DNA from: Mycobacterium barrassiae
GTDB taxonomy: Bacteria > Actinomycetota > Actinomycetes > Mycobacteriales > Mycobacteriaceae
Assembly (NCBI RefSeq): GCF_025822765.1
Contig: NZ_JACKUK010000033.1
Coordinates: 50,837-114,836, forward strand
DNA length: 64,000 bases
Direction of reading: 5' to 3'
Part shown: positions 1 to 9,233 of the stretch, in pieces
Layout: every line of letters begins with the position of its first letter
Numbering within the stretch: the first letter of the stretch is position 1
Translations under genes and position numbers: made by a program
The notes under the pieces: generated by a model
What the model was told of the DNA's origin: nothing
The model's input: only the letters and a program-made list of their open reading frames with translations
Database searches by the model: none

Positions 1-27
1 GCGGCCAATTCAGCCGGGGCCGTTAGC

Positions 28-507
28 TCAAGGGGCGGGCTCGGTCACCGTTTCGGTTTCGGTGACGGTGCTGGTCTCCGTGCTCGTACTCACACTCGGC
101 GACGTCGTGGTGGTAGTGGTGGTCGTCGTCGGGGGCGTTGTGGTTGTGGTTGTTGTCGTCGTGGTCGGCTCGGTGGTCGTCGGAGTGTAGGTCTCCGTGA
201 CGGTCTGGGGCGCCGACGTCGTCGTCGTGGTCGGCACCACCGACCTGGAAGTCGTGGTGAGCGGAGTCAACGGGGTCTGTTCGGCGGGCTCGTCGCCGCC
301 GGTGATGAGTTTGGCGAGCCCGAAGACGATGAGCGCGAACACCACTGCGCCGAGGGCGCCGAATCCGACCAGCGCGGCGGGCCGGCGGTACCACGGTCCG
401 GGATCGCCGGGCGGCTGACCCGGCGGCTGGTTGTAGTTCGCGTAGACGGTCGGGTCGTCGTCGGGGTAGTTAGGGTCGTCGGGAGATCCGTATCGCGCCA
501 CGGGCAC
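28..507 (-). CDS. Thr-rich single-pass membrane protein
   Basis: Unknown function, 159 residues from a GTG start. The order is a short hydrophilic N-terminus rich in Asp, Pro and Gln, one hydrophobic segment (about residues 46-68, around AALVGFGALGAVVFALIV), then a long extracytoplasmic-type tail made almost only of Thr, Ser, Pro, Val and Glu. A Thr-rich tail after one membrane segment is common in actinobacterial surface proteins and may be O-mannosylated; that is inference. It lies 13 bases downstream of a gene with the same architecture and a nearly identical start region, so the two look like a tandem duplication. A second GTG lies two codons into the gene and could be the true start if the transcript is leaderless. 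Confidence 0.7.
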   Translation of the reverse strand: MPVARYGSPDDPNYPDDDPTVYANYNQPPGQPPGDPGPWYRRPAALVGFGALGAVVFALIVFGLAKLITGGDEPAEQTPLTPLTTTSRSVVPTTTTTSAPQTVTETYTPTTTEPTTTTTTTTTTPPTTTTTTTTTSPSVSTSTETSTVTETETVTEPAP

Positions 508-516
508 CGATAGTAG
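497..516 (-). promoter_or_regulatory. 20-base box shared by two paralogues, copy 1
   Basis: These 20 bases, spanning the GTG start of the downstream gene, are repeated exactly at 948-967 in front of the neighbouring paralogue. On the minus strand the box contains TACTAT, a good -10-like hexamer, followed 8 bases later by the second GTG of the gene. This spacing would suit a leaderless transcript starting at that GTG. Conservation may simply reflect duplication. Confidence 0.35.
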
Positions 517-520
517 GCGC

Positions 521-958
521 TCAGGGGTAGGGATTGAGCGTGCGCGTCACATTGGTGCGCGGTCGTTGCCGTGTTGTTCTCGTGGGTTCCTCTTCGCGGG
601 TTGCGGTTCGGGCGGTCGTCGGTTCGGTCGACGGCGTACTACTCGATGTGGTCGACGTTGACTCGCTCCCCGATGTGGTCGATGAGGGATTGATGTCGGT
701 GGTCTCCGGGGGACTGGTACTCGTGATCGTCTGAGTGGTGGTGGCCGCCGACTCCGACGCGGTCGCGGAGAACGTCGGTTCGACGAAGTCGATGGGGGCT
801 TGGTCGGGTTGACCGAACTGACGGGACAACGTCATCGCCGCAACGATCAGGATGCCGACCACCACGAGAGCCAGAAAGCTAGCCCCGACCACCGCCGGGG
901 TGCGGTTGTGCCAGGGCTGTCCGTTTTCATCCTCGTCAAACCGGCCGGCCACGGGCAC
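521..958 (-). CDS. Thr/Ser-rich single-pass membrane protein, paralogue of the downstream gene
   Basis: Unknown function, about 145 residues. I placed the start at the GTG at 958 because the protein then begins VPVAGRF, matching the start of the downstream paralogue (VPVARYG), and because a longer version would run into the oxidoreductase gene. It has a hydrophilic N-terminus with DEDENG, one membrane segment (VVGASFLALVVVGILIV) and a Ser/Thr-rich tail ending with Arg and Pro residues. The tail sequence differs from that of its neighbour while the plan is the same, which suggests an old duplication with a fast-evolving low-complexity tail. Confidence 0.65.
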   Translation of the reverse strand: MPVAGRFDEDENGQPWHNRTPAVVGASFLALVVVGILIVAAMTLSRQFGQPDQAPIDFVEPTFSATASESAATTTQTITSTSPPETTDINPSSTTSGSESTSTTSSSTPSTEPTTARTATREEEPTRTTRQRPRTNVTRTLNPYP

Positions 959-967
959 CGATAGTAG
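948..967 (-). promoter_or_regulatory. 20-base box shared by two paralogues, copy 2
   Basis: Exact copy of the 20-base box at 497-516, again overlapping the GTG start and carrying TACTAT on the minus strand. Either a shared promoter/start element or a remnant of the tandem duplication. Confidence 0.35.
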
Positions 968-992
968 CCGCGACCTGCATCTCCACGCCTGT

Positions 993-1937
993 TCAAGTGA
1001 GCTGGGGGAGCACCTCTGCGGCGAAGAAATCCAGGTGGTCGAGGTCGGACATGTCCAGTAGCTGCAGGTAGACCCGCTGCACACCGATCTCCAGGTAGGG
1101 GCCGAGCTTGTCGACGATCTCCGTGGGCGTCCCCACCAGCGGGGAGTTGCCGCGCATCTCGTCGACCTCGCGACCGATCGCCGCGGCCCGCCGCGCGATC
1201 TCCTGCTCGTCGCGCCCAGCGCACACCACGAAGGCCGCGGAGTACGTCAGCGAGTCCGCCGCGCGTCCCGCGTCCGCCAGCGCCGAGGCGACCCGTCCGT
1301 ACTGGGTCTTGGCCACGTCGACCGGTGCGAACGGAATGTTGAACTCGGAGGCGAATGCCGCGGTCAGCGCCGGCGTGCGCTTGGCACCCCCACCCCCGAT
1401 GATGATCGGCGGATGGGGCTCCTGAACAGGTTTGGGCAGGGCGGGGGAGTCCGCAACCGTGTAGTGGGTCCCCGAGAAGTCGAACGTCTCACCCGGCGGG
1501 GTGGTCCAGAGTCCCGTGATGATGCTGAGTTGCTCAGTCAACCGGTCGAACCGCTCACCCAACGACGGGAACGGGATGGCATACGCCTTGTGCTCGGCCT
1601 CGAACCAGCCGGCGCCCAGACCCAATTCGACGCGGCCGCGACTCATCTCGTCGACCTGTGCGACGGCGATCGCCAATGGGCCCGGATAGCGGAACGTGGC
1701 CGAGGTGACCAGCGTGCCGAGGCGGATCGAGGCTGTCTCCCGCGCGATCGCACCCAGCGTGACCCAGGAGTCGGTCGGCCCGGGCAGGCCGTCGCCGCTC
1801 ATCGCGGTGTAGTGGTCAGAGCGGAAGAACGCCGAGTATCCGGCGGCCTCGGCCGCACGCGCGACCGCCAGTTGGTCGCCATAGGTGGCGCCTTGCTGCG
1901 GTTCGACGAAGACCCTGAAGTCGAGTGGCGAATTCAT
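993..1937 (-). CDS. LLM-class F420-dependent oxidoreductase
   Basis: Luciferase-like (LLM) family oxidoreductase of 314 residues, close to the usual length for the F420-dependent subgroup that is expanded in mycobacteria. Visible family features are the N-terminal strand (DFRVFVEP), the helix AARAAEAAGYSAFFRSDHY, the core ASIRLGTLVT, the stretch RVELGLGAGWFEAEH, and HPPIIIGGGG in the C-terminal half. The substrate cannot be told from sequence; members reduce or oxidise small organic molecules in the cytoplasm using F420. It ends 34 bases before the Thr-rich pair and may be transcribed with it. Confidence 0.85.
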   Translation of the reverse strand: MNSPLDFRVFVEPQQGATYGDQLAVARAAEAAGYSAFFRSDHYTAMSGDGLPGPTDSWVTLGAIARETASIRLGTLVTSATFRYPGPLAIAVAQVDEMSRGRVELGLGAGWFEAEHKAYAIPFPSLGERFDRLTEQLSIITGLWTTPPGETFDFSGTHYTVADSPALPKPVQEPHPPIIIGGGGAKRTPALTAAFASEFNIPFAPVDVAKTQYGRVASALADAGRAADSLTYSAAFVVCAGRDEQEIARRAAAIGREVDEMRGNSPLVGTPTEIVDKLGPYLEIGVQRVYLQLLDMSDLDHLDFFAAEVLPQLT

Positions 1938-1966
1938 GGGGGCCAGCGTAGGCGTCCCGCCTTGGC

Positions 1967-2506
1967 TCAGAAGACCTCGACTCCTGAGGTGTTGATGAAC
2001 ATGCCGTGGCCGGTGCTGTCGTTGGTGAACCGGGTGCCGTCGCTGCTCGCCTCGATCGTCCAGCCGAGCGCGTGATAGATCTGGTAGTCCAGCGTGACGG
2101 CGGGGATGTTGCCCAGATTGCCCACCACCCAGCGCATGCCGCCGTCGGCGGTGACGCTCACCCCGTTGGCGGGCATGCCGTTCACCTCGATCGCATTGTT
2201 GAAGTCCGATTCGCAGCCGACCTCCTCCCGGGAGATCTGGCAGCGCGTCTTGCCGGACTTCGTTTCGATGAACACATAGCCGGACTCGTCGGGCGGCAGC
2301 GTCTGTCCGCCGGTCGGCGGTGCGGACGGCGTTGTGCCGGTCGGTGGGGGCGTTCTGGTCGGTCGTGTGGTCGGGAAGCTGGGCTCGCTCGCCGAGGTGT
2401 CGGATGCGACCGGATTGCCGTCGATGGTCGTGGAGCAGCCGGCGGCCGTCAGGGTGAGGGACAGCAGAAGCCCAACGGCGAGGCCGACTTTCGCCCGGTG
2501 CGACAT
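1967..2506 (-). CDS. Conserved lipoprotein
   Basis: A 179-residue secreted lipoprotein of unknown function. The N-terminus MSHRAKVGLAVGLLLSLT is a classical signal peptide and TAAGC is the lipobox, so the mature protein should begin at Cys24 and be anchored to the outer face of the cytoplasmic membrane. A Pro/Thr/Ser linker (about residues 40-70) leads to a small globular domain containing two cysteines (CQISREEVGC) that could form a disulfide. This build is common among mycobacterial lipoproteins of the LppP/LprE type. It has its own 29-base gap from the downstream oxidoreductase. Confidence 0.75.
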   Translation of the reverse strand: MSHRAKVGLAVGLLLSLTLTAAGCSTTIDGNPVASDTSASEPSFPTTRPTRTPPPTGTTPSAPPTGGQTLPPDESGYVFIETKSGKTRCQISREEVGCESDFNNAIEVNGMPANGVSVTADGGMRWVVGNLGNIPAVTLDYQIYHALGWTIEASSDGTRFTNDSTGHGMFINTSGVEVF

Positions 2507-2529
2507 GGGGTCAGGCTACGCGCCCGACG

Positions 2530-3150
2530 TCACAAACCCCGGCGCGCAGCGCGGACGGCCTGCGCAACCTGCGCGTCGGAGAAGGTCAATCGGGCTTCAT
2601 CGCGGCCCGCGACGAACATGGTGAGCTCCCCGATGTCGCCGGTGACCGTGAGCTCGGGACCACGTCCGACCGTCGCCACCGTCTGACCGTCGGGCGTGGA
2701 CAGGGTTACGCGGGCAGGCACCTTGCCCATCGTCAGCCGCGACATCACGGCAAGCGGACGTCGCAGTGCGGCGATCGTGTCGGCATCGAGAGCGCGTGGC
2801 TCCCAGCCGGTTTGGGCCCGACGCACATCCTCGTGGTGGATGAACATTTCATCCATGTTCGCGACGGCGTCGACGAGTTTGAACGGCGACAGCAGCGGCG
2901 GACCCGATGCGATCTTGTCCACCAACTCATCCCAACCCGTGGATGCGGCGGTCTGACGCTGCACCCGGTCGGTGTAGCCGGCGAGAAACGGGATCGCGAT
3001 GCCGGGCGCGGCGTCGAGCCTGCGCTCGCGCACGACGAGATGGGCCGCGAGATCTCGGGTGGTCCATCCCTCGCACAAGGTCGGCAAGTCGGGTCCGATC
3101 TCGCTCATCGTCGCCACCAGGGCCGCGCGCTCGCGCTGGGCTGCAGTCAT
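2530..3150 (-). CDS. Maleylpyruvate isomerase-fold (mycothiol-dependent type) protein, TIGR03085-like
   Basis: A 206-residue protein of the DinB/mycothiol-dependent maleylpyruvate isomerase superfamily, resembling the TIGR03085 metal-binding group. The N-terminal half carries the usual LCEGWTTRDLAAHLVVRE motif, whose His is one expected metal ligand, and MDEMFIHHEDVRRAQ supplies a second His cluster. Enzymes of this fold use a metal and often mycothiol, an actinobacterial thiol; the actual substrate here is unknown. It starts with ATG and is transcribed with the minus-strand genes around it. Confidence 0.75.
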   Translation of the reverse strand: MTAAQRERAALVATMSEIGPDLPTLCEGWTTRDLAAHLVVRERRLDAAPGIAIPFLAGYTDRVQRQTAASTGWDELVDKIASGPPLLSPFKLVDAVANMDEMFIHHEDVRRAQTGWEPRALDADTIAALRRPLAVMSRLTMGKVPARVTLSTPDGQTVATVGRGPELTVTGDIGELTMFVAGRDEARLTFSDAQVAQAVRAARRGL

Positions 3151-3193
3151 GCCTCACCCTAGGCATGTCCCAGCGGGGCGTACATACCTGCAG

Positions 3194-3511
3194 CTACGGC
3201 GTGGGCGTTGGAGCCGGCGGGTTGGGCGCCCGTGAGGTTGGACCCATCGGCCCATGTGGCCAGGGGCTGTTCGGCCCCATCATGCCGGAGCCAGGTTCCC
3301 CAGGTCCCCCGTGGTGCCGGCCCGGAAAGTCGGCACCATCGGTGCTGCGGCCGATGAAGAATCCCGAAAAGAACACCACCGCAACGATGAACACGGTCGC
3401 GGCGGCGATTCCCGCCCAAACCAGGAGCTGGACCGCGGTGCTGCCCTCGCGGCGTGCGGGGACAGGCGTCAGCGGCGACTCCACTCGATCAGCCGTTGTT
3501 TGATCAGTCAT
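3194..3511 (-). CDS. Small single-pass membrane protein with Gly/Pro-rich tail
   Basis: About 105 residues, starting at the ATG at 3511 (MTDQTTADRV); a longer in-frame version upstream would cross the dnaK regulatory region and is unlikely. It has one strong membrane segment (LLVWAGIAAATVFIVAVVFF) followed by a Gly/Pro/His-rich tail with GRHHGGPG. Its start lies upstream of and divergent from dnaK, so its promoter shares the intergenic region with the heat-shock control sites. Function unknown; comparable small proteins occur next to dnaK in mycobacteria. Confidence 0.65.
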   Translation of the reverse strand: MTDQTTADRVESPLTPVPARREGSTAVQLLVWAGIAAATVFIVAVVFFSGFFIGRSTDGADFPGRHHGGPGEPGSGMMGPNSPWPHGPMGPTSRAPNPPAPTPTP

Positions 3512-3641
3512 CGTGCGGCCTCCTTCACGAGCCGAACAGCGGCCCAGGTCGAGGATGCGCTTCGGAAACCTCGCCGAGTAGGGCCGATGGTCCACGGCGC
3601 GAGGTTCCAAAGCCCGTTCCGGACAAAGTTGTGCGCACTCG

Positions 3642-3668
3642 GGAACAAACCGGGTGAACCTGCCGTTG
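3642..3668 (+). promoter_or_regulatory. SigH-like promoter upstream of dnaK
   Basis: GGAACA at 3642-3647, then a 17-base spacer, then GTTG at 3665-3668. This matches the mycobacterial SigH pattern GGAA(C/T)A-N17/18-GTT. The dnaK and clpB genes are known SigH targets in M. tuberculosis, and the same layout occurs before clpB in this window. No transcript start was measured. Confidence 0.55.
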
Positions 3669-3680
3669 TCCCGTCTGACA

Positions 3681-3701
3681 GTTGAGCGCACAAGACTCAA
3701 G
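3681..3701 (+). promoter_or_regulatory. HAIR operator (HspR binding site), distal copy
   Basis: GTTGAGC-N7-ACTCAAG, one or two changes from the HspR-associated inverted repeat CTTGAGT-N7-ACTCAAG. It lies just downstream of the SigH-like boxes, where bound HspR would block transcription. Confidence 0.8.
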
Positions 3702-3735
3702 TCTGGGTTGACAGGATAAGGTCGACCGGAGCAGT

Positions 3736-3756
3736 CTTGAGTGCGGTGCACTCAGA
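3736..3756 (+). promoter_or_regulatory. HAIR operator (HspR binding site), proximal copy
   Basis: CTTGAGT at 3736-3742, seven bases, then ACTCAGA at 3750-3756. The left arm is a perfect HAIR half-site. A TTGACA hexamer lies at 3708-3713 between the two operators. The site ends 32 bases before the dnaK start codon. Confidence 0.8.
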
Positions 3757-3788
3757 TCCATCGCAGGACTAATTCAGGAGGAAAAACC

Positions 3789-5647
<1,859 letters not shown>

Positions 5648-5651
<4 letters not shown>

Positions 5652-6253
5652 GCCAGAACGATTCGCACGAGCCGGTGACTGTCACCGACAAACGGCGCAT
5701 CGATCCGGACACCGGCGAACTCCGTGAGCCCGCGACCGGGCCGGCCCCAAGCGGGTCGGCGCCGGCCGCGGGCCCGGAAAACAACGAAGAGGTCGATGAG
5801 CTGAAGGCCACCCTGCAGCGGGTGAAGGCGGAGTACGACAACTACCGCAGGCGCGCGCTGCGCGATCAGCAACTCATCGCTGACCGCACGAAGGCCACCG
5901 TGGTCACCCAGTTGCTTCCGGTGCTCGACGATCTCGACCGGGCCCGCAGCCACGGTGACCTGGAGTCCGGGCCGCTGAAGTCGGTGGCCGACAAACTGGC
6001 GACCGTCCTTGAGGGCCTCGGTCTTTCGGCCTTCGGTGATGAGGGTGACGACTTCGACCCCGAACTGCACGAAGCCGTGCAGCACGAGGGCGACGGCACG
6101 CACCCGGTCATCGGGACCGTCATGCGCCGCGGCTACAAGGTCGGCGATCAGGTGGTGCGTCACGCCCTGGTCGGCGTGGTCGACACGGTGCCCGATGCCG
6201 CCGATAACACCGGCTCCGACGCGCAAGAGACCGCAGAATCAGAAGACAATTAG
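5648..6253 (+). CDS. grpE: Nucleotide exchange factor GrpE
   Basis: Co-chaperone that releases ADP from DnaK. 201 residues. The acidic, Pro/Ala-rich N-terminal third is followed by a long helix ([26 protein letters not shown]) typical of the GrpE dimer stalk, then the beta-domain with [14 protein letters not shown] and [20 protein letters not shown], the family signature. Its GTG start overlaps the dnaK TGA (GTGA at 5648-5651), so translation is probably coupled. Confidence 0.97.
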
Positions 6254-6263
6254 AGACTCAGGT

Positions 6264-6273
6264 AAGGAGGTGA
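6264..6273 (+). promoter_or_regulatory. Perfect Shine-Dalgarno of dnaJ1
   Basis: AAGGAGGTGA, a full-length match to the 16S rRNA 3' end, ends 6 bases before the dnaJ1 ATG at 6280. It is the strongest ribosome binding site I noticed in the window and fixes the start. Confidence 0.85.
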
Positions 6274-6279
6274 CGCGGT

Positions 6280-7458
6280 ATGGCCCAGCGTGAATGGGTC
6301 GAAAAGGACTTCTACAAGGAGCTCGGCGTCTCCTCCGACGCCAGCGAGCAGGAGATCAAGCGGGCCGCCCGAAAGCTGCTCGCGGAGAACCATCCCGACC
6401 GCAATCCCGGAAATCAGGCGGCCGAAGAGCGGTACAAAGCCGTGTCGGAGGCCAAGGAAGTACTGTCGGATCCCGCCAAGCGCAAGGAATACGACGAAAC
6501 GCGAAGGCTTTTCGCCAACGGCGGGTTCGGTCGTGGTCGCTTCGGCGGCGGAGGCGGCAACTTCGGTGGATTCGGTGGCGACGGCGTCGAATTCAACCTG
6601 AACGATCTGTTCGACGCCGCCGGCCAGACCGGCGGCGCCAACATCGGCGATCTGTTCGGCGGCCTCTTCGGGCGTGGAGCCCAGCAGCCACGGCCGTCTC
6701 GGCCGCGGCGGGGCAACGACCTCGAGACCGAGACCGAGTTGTCCTTCCTCGAGGCCACCAAGGGCGTGATGATGCCGCTGCGGCTCACCAGCCCCGCTCC
6801 GTGCACGAACTGTCACGGCAGCGGCGCCCGGCCCGGTACCAGTCCGAAGGTGTGCCCGAATTGCAACGGCTCCGGTGTGATCAACCGCAATCAAGGGGCC
6901 TTCGGGTTCTCCGAACCGTGCACCGAGTGCCGGGGCAGCGGTTCGATCATCGAGAACCCGTGCGAGGAATGTAAGGGCACGGGCGTGACCACCAGGACAC
7001 GCACCATCAACGTGCGGATCCCGCCCGGCGTCGAGGACGGTCAGCGTATCCGGCTGCCCGGTCAGGGTGAGGCCGGGCTACGTGGTGCCCCGTCGGGTGA
7101 TCTGTACGTGACCGTGCATGTCAAGCCGGACAAGGTGTTCGGGCGCAGCGGTGATGACCTCACGGTCACCGTTCCGGTCAGCTTCCACGAGTTGGCGCTC
7201 GGCACAACGCTTTCGGTGCCCACCCTGGAGGGAAAGGTCGGAGTTCGGGTGCCCAAGGGCACCTCCGACGGCCGGATCCTGCGCGTGCGTGGCCGAGGTG
7301 TGCCGAAGCGGTCGGGCGGACACGGCGACCTGCTCGTCACCGTCAAGGTGGCGGTGCCGCCGAACCTGGAGGGTGAGGCCGCAGAAGCGCTGGAGGCCTA
7401 CGCGAAAGCCGAACGGGCCAGCGGGTTCGACCCGCGGGCGAATTGGGCAGGAGCGTGA
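6280..7458 (+). CDS. dnaJ1: Chaperone DnaJ (Hsp40), DnaJ1
   Basis: Hsp40 partner that delivers clients to DnaK and stimulates its ATPase. 392 residues, type I architecture: J domain at about residues 10-75 with the HPD tripeptide (NHPDRN), a Gly/Phe-rich linker (FGRGRFGGGGGNFGGFGG), a cysteine-rich zinc domain with four CxxCxGxG repeats (CTNCHGSG, CPNCNGSG, CTECRGSG, CEECKGTG), and two C-terminal beta domains. Lies 26 bases after grpE behind a perfect ribosome binding site and 6 bases before hspR. Confidence 0.97.
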   Translation: MAQREWVEKDFYKELGVSSDASEQEIKRAARKLLAENHPDRNPGNQAAEERYKAVSEAKEVLSDPAKRKEYDETRRLFANGGFGRGRFGGGGGNFGGFGGDGVEFNLNDLFDAAGQTGGANIGDLFGGLFGRGAQQPRPSRPRRGNDLETETELSFLEATKGVMMPLRLTSPAPCTNCHGSGARPGTSPKVCPNCNGSGVINRNQGAFGFSEPCTECRGSGSIIENPCEECKGTGVTTRTRTINVRIPPGVEDGQRIRLPGQGEAGLRGAPSGDLYVTVHVKPDKVFGRSGDDLTVTVPVSFHELALGTTLSVPTLEGKVGVRVPKGTSDGRILRVRGRGVPKRSGGHGDLLVTVKVAVPPNLEGEAAEALEAYAKAERASGFDPRANWAGA

Positions 7459-7464
7459 TGAGCT

Positions 7465-7848
7465 ATGGCCAAGCGATCCAACAACGACGCGCGTACCTTA
7501 CTGATCTCGGTCGCTGCTGAGCTGGCCGGGATGCATGCGCAGACGCTGCGCACGTACGACCGGCTCGGTCTGGTCAGCCCGCAGCGGACCTCCGGCGGGG
7601 GCAGGCGCTACTCGCAGCACGATGTCGAACTGCTTCGCGAGGTCCAGCGGCTGTCGCAAGACGAAGGTGTCAACCTCGCGGGCATCAAGCGGATCATCGA
7701 GCTGACCAATCAGGTTGAGGCGCTGCAGAACCGTGTCCAGGAATTGACGCGCGAGATCGAAGAGTTGCGGTCGGCGCCGAGGTCCAAGAGCACCGCGTTG
7801 GTGGTCTGGCAGCCCGGTGCCGCCCGGCGGCGGCGTCAGGCCGAGTAA
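7465..7848 (+). CDS. hspR: Heat-shock repressor HspR (MerR family)
   Basis: Autoregulatory repressor that binds HAIR sites, with DnaK as co-repressor in actinomycetes. 127 residues: an N-terminal winged-helix MerR domain (AAELAGMHAQTLRTYDRLGL, then GGRRYS) and a coiled-coil dimerisation helix (NQVEALQNRVQELTREIEEL) with a basic C-terminus (ARRRRQAE). It is the last gene of the dnaK operon, so it controls its own synthesis through the two HAIR sites at 3681-3756 and very probably clpB through the site at 22855-22875. Confidence 0.96.
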   Translation: MAKRSNNDARTLLISVAAELAGMHAQTLRTYDRLGLVSPQRTSGGGRRYSQHDVELLREVQRLSQDEGVNLAGIKRIIELTNQVEALQNRVQELTREIEELRSAPRSKSTALVVWQPGAARRRRQAE

Positions 7849-7853
7849 CCGGC

Positions 7854-8756
7854 CTAGGTCACGGTGATCGAGAACCGTGCGGTCGCCGGCCGCCCGGGAA
7901 CCGCACTGCGATAGTCACCGCGGCGCAGCGAGTCCGTCGGCGCGGCCATGGGCTCGATCGCGATGATGTCGTCAGAGTCCGGAGCGAAGAGTTGCGCTGC
8001 GGGATAACCCGTTTCGAACGTTACGTCGATACGACGGTCGCCACCGGCGAGGGTGAACAATGCCCCGTCGGGAACGTCGTCGAAGCCGTCGTCGTAGGTT
8101 ACCGATGCCAGCGGCTCGCTGGTCCCGGGCCACGGCTCATGCTCTCCGGTCGGGATGCCCCGGCCGTCCAGCGAAAGATGCCGCATCGCGGGGGTGGTGA
8201 GCCGCCACTGGTCGCGCGGTACGCCGGGGATCGTGAAGTACGGGTGATAGCCGAAGCACAACGGCACCGGGCTTTCGGCCGTCGGTGTCACGGTGGTCTC
8301 GATGGTGAGCGTGCGCGCATTGAGCGCGACGCTCTGAGTGAGCACATGGGGGAACGGAAACGACGCGAGCAGCGCTGGTGCCGCCCCGAAGTCCAGTGTG
8401 GCGGTGAGGGTGTTCTCGGAGCGCGCCGCCACCTGCCAGCCCGGGTAGGCGGCCAGCACGCCGTGGATGGGTAACCCGTTCTCGTCCGTGCGGACTCCAC
8501 GTGTTCCGGAAGTCAACGTGACCACGGTGCCATTGCTCTCGTACTCGCTGGCGCTCAACCGGTTTGCCCACGGATACAGGATCGGGATGCCCATCGTCTT
8601 GCCATTGGTCACATACGCGTCCAGTCCGCGGCGCTGGCCGAGGAACTCGTCATCACCGTCCGCCAGCGACGTGCCGATCATCCCGGCGGACGGGACGAAC
8701 GTCGCCGTCAGTGAGGACAACGGATCCACGAGGGTGACGCTTTCGAAGTCAACCAT
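7854..8756 (-). CDS. Aldose 1-epimerase (galactose mutarotase)-like protein
   Basis: Mutarotase-superfamily protein of 300 residues, starting at the ATG at 8756 (MVDFESVTLVDP). The fold normally interconverts alpha and beta anomers of hexoses. Visible family marks are GIPILYPWANRL, where the Asn-Arg pair binds sugar, LCFGYHPYFTIPG with the expected catalytic His, and a late Glu in DIIAIEPMAAP. The long ORF in which it lies extends far upstream but only this part has protein-like sequence. Convergent with hspR, with five bases between stop codons. Substrate not determinable. Confidence 0.85.
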   Translation of the reverse strand: MVDFESVTLVDPLSSLTATFVPSAGMIGTSLADGDDEFLGQRRGLDAYVTNGKTMGIPILYPWANRLSASEYESNGTVVTLTSGTRGVRTDENGLPIHGVLAAYPGWQVAARSENTLTATLDFGAAPALLASFPFPHVLTQSVALNARTLTIETTVTPTAESPVPLCFGYHPYFTIPGVPRDQWRLTTPAMRHLSLDGRGIPTGEHEPWPGTSEPLASVTYDDGFDDVPDGALFTLAGGDRRIDVTFETGYPAAQLFAPDSDDIIAIEPMAAPTDSLRRGDYRSAVPGRPATARFSITVT

Positions 8757-8786
8757 GTCTATCGATCCTGCCACCGCTGCGATTAG

Positions 8787-9233
8787 ATGAAGCCCATGAC
8801 GGCATCTTCGGGGCAGTACAACGACATCGAGGCGCGAAATCTCGAGACTGTTCGCGCGGGATTCGACGCCTGGGTCAACGGGACCGGAAGCCCGCTGGAA
8901 GCGATCGCAGACGACGTCACGTGGGAGATCACAGGGAACTCGGTGGCGGCCCGGGTGTACACCAGCAAGGAAGACTTCATGAGCAACGTCATCCGGGCCT
9001 TCAACGCGCGGATGACCGTTCCTCTGAAGCCGACGATCCGTGAGATCTACGCTGACGGCGACACGGTGATCGTGTTCTTCGACGGCGAAGCGACGGCCCG
9101 CGACGGGGTGCCCTATCGCAACACGTATTCGTGGTTCCTGACGTTCTCCGGGGACCGAATCGTCAAGGGGACAGCGTTTTTCGACAGCATCGCATTCGAC
9201 GATCTCTGGCAGCGGGTTTCCGCTCAGGCGTAG
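8787..9233 (+). CDS. SnoaL/NTF2-like protein
   Basis: A 148-residue protein of the nuclear-transport-factor-2/SnoaL superfamily, probably a small-molecule isomerase, hydratase or binding protein. Sequence marks are FDAWVNGTGSPLEAIADDVTWEI in the first helix and strand, and YADGDTVIVFFDGEATARDG in the beta-sheet, typical of the ketosteroid-isomerase-like group. An ATG three codons downstream (8796) is an equally possible start; neither has a clear ribosome binding site. Its 3' end overlaps the convergent alcohol dehydrogenase by 10 bases. Confidence 0.75.
   Translation: MKPMTASSGQYNDIEARNLETVRAGFDAWVNGTGSPLEAIADDVTWEITGNSVAARVYTSKEDFMSNVIRAFNARMTVPLKPTIREIYADGDTVIVFFDGEATARDGVPYRNTYSWFLTFSGDRIVKGTAFFDSIAFDDLWQRVSAQA

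Noticed and set aside
40-260. Possible tandem-repeat tract
   Set aside because: It is the Thr-rich coding tail (degenerate ACN codons), not an exact repeat or CRISPR.
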